A DNA stretch of 36,369 nucleotides from B1Sed10-231 sp046483385. Lineage in GTDB: Bacteria; Planctomycetota; Brocadiia; SM23-32. Location of the stretch: NCBI GenBank assembly GCA_046483385.1, contig JAWODG010000200.1:1-36369 (forward strand). The letters run 5' to 3'. The notes beneath the pieces were generated by a model. It was not told the DNA's origin, made no database searches, and saw only the letters and a list, made by a program, of their open reading frames with translations. Both the position numbers and the translations under genes were made by a program. This document shows, piece after piece, positions 33,836-36,369 of this stretch; the first letter of the stretch is position 1, and every line of letters begins with the position of its first letter.

Positions 33836-35410
33836 ATGGGATTCTTCCAGGCACTCGGCCAGCAACTGGGCAACTCATGGAGCAAGCTGTCCGTCGGCCA
33901 CAGGGTCCTGCTCGTTCTTCTCGCTGTCCTCTGTGTGGGTGCGATGGTGGGGTTAGTATCGTGGGCAGGCACTCCTGAATATGAGATCCTGTGCAGCGAC
34001 CTGAGCGCCAAGGAATGCGCCGAGACGGTTCGCGCGTTGAAGGACCAGGGCGTTCCCGCCCGGATGGCCGAGGGCGGCACCGCCGTGCTGGTGCCGGCCG
34101 GCAAGCTGAACGAGGCGCGGATGGTGGCCGCCGAGGAAGGCGTATCCGCCGGGGCGAGCATGGGGTTTGAGTCGTTCCGGGAACCCAAGATCGGCATGAC
34201 GCCGTTCGCCGAGCGCATCAACTACGTCAACGCCCTCCAGAACGAGCTGGCGACGACCATCACCTCCCTGGAACCGGTGGTCTATGCGCGGGTGCACCTG
34301 GTGATGCCCGAACGTGAGTTGTTCGCCCGGGAGAACAAAAAGCCCACCGCTTCGGTGATGGTCGTCACACGGCGCGGCCAGTCCCTGAGCCAGCGCCACG
34401 CGATGGCCGCCGCCAACCTGGTGGCCGCTGCCGTAGAGGGGATGGACCCGCAGGACGTGACCATAACCGACGGCCACGGTAACGTCCTGTCCGGCGGGGC
34501 CGAACCCGGCGCTCAGATGGCCGCTGCCGATCAGCTTTCCTACCGCCGACAGGTGGAGGAATACCTCTCCGGCAAGGCGGAAGGCATGCTGGCCCGAGTG
34601 CTCGGGTTCGACTGTTGCGAGGTGCGGGTCGGCGTCGAACTCGAGTTCAAAGACAGCAAGGAGACAACCCGCCAGTACGACCCCGACCGGCGCGTGGTGG
34701 TCAGCGAACGCATCGAGAGCAGCAAGTCCAGCGGCTCCGGCAGCGAGGTCGGCGGCCCGGTCGGCTCCGCCGGCAACGTGCCCGGCGAGCAGCAGGCGGC
34801 CTCCAGCGGCGGTACGGAGAGTTCCTCCCAGACGGAGAACATTGATACGCAGTACCTTGTGAGCGAGTCCATGCGAGAGACGGTCAACCGCGGCGCCAGC
34901 ATCAAGCGGCTGACCGTGGCGGCCCTCGTGGACCTGAGCGAGGACGTGGATGCCGCCGCAACGGGTGAGGAGCGGACCGGAGAGCAGACCCAACCGGCGG
35001 CCGGGCCGAACGCCGAGGACATAAGCCGCATCATCAAGGAGGCCATCGGGTTCGACGAGGCCCGGGGCGACACGCTGAAAATAGTGGAGGCCGACTTTAG
35101 CCCCGCCACCGCCGAACTGGCGGCCACCGGCGGCGCGGTGCCGGAATGGGTGATGACCGCGGGGCAGTACTTCGCCCTGGGCGCCCTCGGTTTGGTGCTG
35201 TTGTTCGTGGCCCGCAAGGTCCTGCAGGGCATCGACAGCGCCTCGCCCCGCCGCGTCATCATACCCGAGGTGGTGGAGGGTGAGGGCGCCGAGTACCCGT
35301 CCGGAGTTAACGAGGACGAGATCATTCGTCGCGAGATAGCCCGTTTCGTGGAAGACAACCCGGAGATGGCCGGCCGCATGATCGAGGGCTGGGTCGAAGG
35401 GGAGGAGTGA
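33836..35410 (+). CDS. fliF: Flagellar MS-ring protein FliF
   Basis: This 524-residue ring protein sits in the inner membrane. Transmembrane helix 1 is at about 22-44 (HRVLLVLLAVLCVGAMVGLV). The periplasmic ring-building domains follow, with YEILCSDLSAKECAETVRAL and RVHLVMPERELFARENKKPTASVMV. A Gly/Ser-rich segment lies around 300-335. Transmembrane helix 2 is at about 443-460 (YFALGALGLVLLFVARKVL). The cytoplasmic tail ends ARFVEDNPEMAGRMIEGWVEGEE, which binds FliG. ATG 33836 follows directly after fliE. fliG starts seven bases after its stop. Confidence 0.95.
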   Translation: MGFFQALGQQLGNSWSKLSVGHRVLLVLLAVLCVGAMVGLVSWAGTPEYEILCSDLSAKECAETVRALKDQGVPARMAEGGTAVLVPAGKLNEARMVAAEEGVSAGASMGFESFREPKIGMTPFAERINYVNALQNELATTITSLEPVVYARVHLVMPERELFARENKKPTASVMVVTRRGQSLSQRHAMAAANLVAAAVEGMDPQDVTITDGHGNVLSGGAEPGAQMAAADQLSYRRQVEEYLSGKAEGMLARVLGFDCCEVRVGVELEFKDSKETTRQYDPDRRVVVSERIESSKSSGSGSEVGGPVGSAGNVPGEQQAASSGGTESSSQTENIDTQYLVSESMRETVNRGASIKRLTVAALVDLSEDVDAAATGEERTGEQTQPAAGPNAEDISRIIKEAIGFDEARGDTLKIVEADFSPATAELAATGGAVPEWVMTAGQYFALGALGLVLLFVARKVLQGIDSASPRRVIIPEVVEGEGAEYPSGVNEDEIIRREIARFVEDNPEMAGRMIEGWVEGEE

Positions 35411-35417
35411 GAAGACT

Positions 35418-36369
35418 TTGGCCGAAGAGCTTACACCCGCGCAGAAGGCGGCCATTCTGGTGATGTCCCTGGACGAGGACCGGGCGGCCGCGCTGCTGAA
35501 CAACATGAGCGAGTCGAGCCTGGCCAAGCTCCGCGAGGCTGCCGACGGACTGCGGGTGGACCAGATAGCCGAGGAGCAGAAGCGCGAGGCGCTCAGGGGG
35601 TTTTTCATCAAGCAGCGGCGTGGCAGTGTGATGCTGGGCAACCCGCAGATCCGTTTCCGGCGCGTGCTGGCCAAGGCCAAGGGGGAGGAGAACGCCCGCA
35701 AGCTCTACGAGCAGACGGAACAGGAGGAAGAGGAAGAAGAGGAGGAGAAATCCACCCGGGAGTTCCTCGAGGACCTCGCCGACGAGCAGTTCGCCGTGGT
35801 GCTGGCCAATGAGAGCCCGCGTTGCGCGGCCGTGCTGCTCTCCAACATATCGGGCGAGAAGGCGGGCGGGGTGCTGAACCTGCTGGAGGAGGAGTTCCGC
35901 GAGGCCGTGGTCGAGCGCATAATCGGCAGCGAGAACGTGCCCGGCGAGGTCGCCACGGCCATATTGGAAGGTTTCAAGAAGAAGCTGGACGAACTGGGGC
36001 CCGGCGCTGAGGTGGCCTCCGAGGAGAAGCGGGCGCAGGAGCTGGCCAGCCTGCTGGGCACGTTGGACAAGGAGTCGCAGGAACGCATGCTCAGCCAGCT
36101 TCACCAGCGGGACCCCGAGATGGCCGACGAGATAGAGCGCCTGATGTTTGGGTTCGACGACCTGCCGAAGGTTGCCGACCGGTCCATGCAGGAGCTTCTG
36201 CGCAACGTGGAGGTGACGCAGATCGCCATGGCCCTCAAAGGTGCCACGCAGCAGATACGCGACCACTTCTCCTCAAATATGTCCCAGCGGCTGCGCGAGC
36301 GCGTGGAAGAGGAGCGGGAGATGACCGGGCGCGTGCCCCTCTCGCAGGTGGAGGAAGCGCGGGAGGAGA
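35418..36369 (+). CDS. fliG: Flagellar motor switch protein FliG (3' end outside window)
   Basis: The window holds the first 317 codons of this C-ring protein, which transmits torque from the stator to the MS ring. The N-terminus LTPAQKAAILVMSLDEDRAAALLNNM is the FliG opening. The C-terminal domain begins LMFGFDDLPKVADRSMQELLRNVEVTQIAMALKGA, followed by NMSQRLRERVEEERE. The middle domain has FAVVLANESPRCAAVLLSNI, where EHPQ is usual and NESP is found. An acidic run of eight consecutive Glu near residues 101-108 links the N-terminal and middle domains. The start is TTG at 35418, with GGAGGAG 10 bases upstream at the end of fliF. The reading frame is open to the window end. Confidence 0.93.
   Translation, partial: MAEELTPAQKAAILVMSLDEDRAAALLNNMSESSLAKLREAADGLRVDQIAEEQKREALRGFFIKQRRGSVMLGNPQIRFRRVLAKAKGEENARKLYEQTEQEEEEEEEEKSTREFLEDLADEQFAVVLANESPRCAAVLLSNISGEKAGGVLNLLEEEFREAVVERIIGSENVPGEVATAILEGFKKKLDELGPGAEVASEEKRAQELASLLGTLDKESQERMLSQLHQRDPEMADEIERLMFGFDDLPKVADRSMQELLRNVEVTQIAMALKGATQQIRDHFSSNMSQRLRERVEEEREMTGRVPLSQVEEAREE

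Noticed and set aside
33953..36266. Long minus-strand frames opposite fliF and fliG
   Set aside because: The plus strand carries unmistakable FliF and FliG sequence in operon order. The antisense products are low-complexity shadows.

Overview
The window is about 36.4 kb of GC-rich bacterial DNA with dense, often overlapping genes. It reads as chromosome from a motile Gram-negative-type bacterium. Planctomycetota or a relative is my best guess. The guess rests on the intergenic repeat families (ACCACGAAGG-type and CACGGAG-type), the small zinc-ribbon protein behind flgM, and flagellar control by sigma-54 and sigma-28 with NtrC-type activators. No rRNA, tRNA or CRISPR array is visible, so the lineage stays an inference.

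Layout. (1) 1-404: a repeat-like segment and a 5'-truncated DUF72 gene remnant. (2) 447-3459, minus strand: a LmbE/PIG-L deacetylase, a GT4 glycosyltransferase and an (alpha/alpha)6 glycosidase in one tight operon. (3) 3680-7393, minus strand: a complete nickel ECF transporter, nikK-nikM-nikL-nikQ-nikO, interrupted between nikL and nikQ by an intergenic repeat element. (4) 7687-9342, minus strand: an HD-GYP cyclic-di-GMP phosphodiesterase. (5) 9843-17624, plus strand: a five-gene operon encoding a TPR-radical SAM-GT2 fusion, a TPR protein, a cytoplasmic sulfatase-like enzyme with Thr at the nucleophile position, a GT2 enzyme, and a GT2-TPR protein. It converges on (6) fliS, fliD and flagellin (17658-21354, minus strand). 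(7) 21742-23841: an NtrC-type activator divergent from flgM and a zinc-ribbon gene. (8) 24132-32607, plus strand: a regulatory operon with a histidine kinase, a receiver protein with a degenerate GHKL-like tail, a STAS protein, a TPR-STN membrane protein, an exported TPR protein, a FlgN-like chaperone, a PAS histidine kinase and a second NtrC-type activator. (9) 32773 to the end, plus strand: flgB-flgC-fliE-fliF-fliG.

How it fits together. Sigma-54-type promoters (GG and GC elements at correct spacing) precede flgM (23292), the regulatory operon (24020) and flgB (32710). A sigma-28 promoter precedes flagellin (21492). This gives a plausible hierarchy: two kinases and two activators switch on sigma-54 genes for the basal body and FlgM, then FlgM export frees sigma-28 for flagellin. 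A 21-bp dyad sits on the -10 box of the first activator gene, upstream of the divergent flgM promoter, which suggests feedback control. FliS, FliD and FlgN-like chaperone functions complete the late stage. The radical SAM/glycosyltransferase operon next to fliS-fliD-flagellin is the best candidate for an undescribed system: a cytoplasmic pathway that may build and attach an unusual glycan, possibly on flagellin. A second candidate is the receiver-GHKL/STAS pair, a possible partner switch built into the flagellar cascade.

All functions come from reading motifs in the translated sequence. No database search was run.
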